In this document: piece after piece, positions 63,390-64,000 of the stretch
Numbering within the stretch: the first letter of the stretch is position 1
How the letters are laid out: the number at the start of each line of letters is the position of its first letter
From: Spirosoma agri
GTDB taxonomy: Bacteria; Bacteroidota; Bacteroidia; Cytophagales; Spirosomataceae
DNA: 64,000 bases
NCBI RefSeq assembly: GCF_010747415.1
Contig: NZ_JAAGNZ010000006.1
Coordinates: 1-64,000, forward strand
Reading direction: 5' to 3'
Translations under genes and position numbers: made by a program
The notes under the pieces: model-generated
The model's input: only the letters and a program-made list of their open reading frames with translations
The model's database searches: none
What the model was told of the DNA's origin: nothing

Positions 63390-64000
63390 TTAAGCTTCTC
63401 CGTTGCCGATCTGATAAACTTCTTCGACTGCTCCGCGTACTTCGCTATAGGTTACACCTTCGGGCAATTCTTCGAGGGCTTCACCCTGCAAAAGCGGGTT
63501 ATAGAAATGGAAGGCTGTTTTTATATTGGCTATGTCGGTTAAGGTTTCCTGCCGGAAAATCTTCACCTCCTCAGAAAACAGCTTTAATTCGGCTGAACGC
63601 TGTATATCAGCCATTTTATAGCTGAACGTAGCAATGTAATAGGTGCCTTTGGGCTGGCTCTTGGTATACTCTTTCTTCTCGGCTAAGGCAGTAATTACCA
63701 CATCAGCCAACGTCAGATCGTCATAGTATAAGGGTTCGATCAGTCGGAAAATGTTATCGACGCTGTACCCATGAAACAGCACGGAGGAAACACAATCTTT
63801 CTCATCAATAAAGAAGATTTCAGCCCAGTTTTTTGTACCCATATTCAGTATGTTATCCGTAAAAATCCTCCACGTGATAGGCTGAAAGGTGAGCGTACGC
63901 CCTAGCTTTTCCGTACCATTGATATTAAAAACGCCCTCTTTGGCATCAAAGCGATACTGGCGCGGATGCCCTTCTAAATACTTGTATTTGTTTATTACTT
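63390..64000 (-). CDS. Hypothetical protein, 5' end beyond the window
   Basis: The frame is open from the stop at 63390 to the window edge (about 203 codons). The part before the internal ATG at 63842 is clearly coding (KYLEGHPRQYRFDAKEG, LGRTLTFQPITWRIFTDNIL), so that ATG is not the true start. Mixed alpha/beta with TFSYKMADIQRSAELKLFSEEVK and a C-terminal acidic helix. No family recognised. Same strand as the following genes. Confidence 0.68.
   Translation of the reverse strand, partial: VINKYKYLEGHPRQYRFDAKEGVFNINGTEKLGRTLTFQPITWRIFTDNILNMGTKNWAEIFFIDEKDCVSSVLFHGYSVDNIFRLIEPLYYDDLTLADVVITALAEKKEYTKSQPKGTYYIATFSYKMADIQRSAELKLFSEEVKIFRQETLTDIANIKTAFHFYNPLLQGEALEELPEGVTYSEVRGAVEEVYQIGNGEA

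Overview
The window looks like part of a large plasmid (or a plasmid-derived integrated region) from a Bacteroidota bacterium of the Cytophagales, most like Spirosoma and relatives. The evidence is the protein families present (ABC permease/M1 fusion, LytS/LytTR pair, SEFIR protein, Tat-exported xanthine-dehydrogenase-type enzymes, DUF4942 methylase), promoters of the Bacteroidota TTTG / TAnnTTTG type, and an iteron origin with a Rep_3-type initiator. The species call is inference.

Layout. 1-9.2 kb: an FtsX/MacB-type ABC permease cut by the window edge, an ABC exporter pair whose permease is fused to an M1-peptidase-like domain that has lost its zinc motif, and a divergent LytS-type kinase with a LytTR regulator. 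9.2-16.8 kb: plasmid backbone. It holds a Rep initiator, seven iterons, a palindromic rep operator/promoter, small unknown genes, a umuDC operon, and a serine recombinase next to a 44-bp palindrome that resembles its crossover site.

16.9-35.7 kb is a defence island. First comes a very AT-rich stretch with two unknown genes and a winged-helix/SEFIR protein. Then a DISARM-like system on the minus strand: an unknown 162-aa gene, Vsr, an unknown 127-aa gene, a 5mC methylase (DrmMII), a DrmE-like protein, a NERD + SF1 helicase, the DrmA helicase and DrmB (DUF1998). No DrmC phospholipase-D gene is visible. Where it would be expected, a convergent HNH nuclease with an N-terminal PUA/EVE-like domain overlaps the end of drmB. 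Perfect long hairpins (28-bp and 42-bp arms) lie just outside each end of this block. An AbiEi/AbiEii toxin-antitoxin pair follows.

36-57.3 kb is a GC-richer oxidative-metabolism cluster: two AraC regulators, an aldo/keto reductase, two paralogous three-subunit molybdenum hydroxylases (2Fe-2S, FAD and Moco subunits), one XdhC maturation factor, a Tat-type carboxylesterase, an SDR, a GSDH-type sugar dehydrogenase lipoprotein, a cyclophilin-like lipoprotein, an acetyltransferase, a cupin and a carboxymuconolactone-decarboxylase-type protein. Three intergenic regions, in front of xdh operon 1, xdhC and the xdh operon 2 cluster, share an alignable 70-bp promoter module (TCATAAA-N10-RTTTTRSTATAA-N20 then a -7 box). 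This strongly suggests one AraC-controlled regulon.

57.5-64 kb: a minus-strand block of plasmid/phage-like accessory genes, including a PD-(D/E)XK nuclease of RecE/DUF3799 type and an adenine methylase with a DUF4942 tail. The last gene runs off the right edge. No tRNA, rRNA, CRISPR array or transposase was seen.
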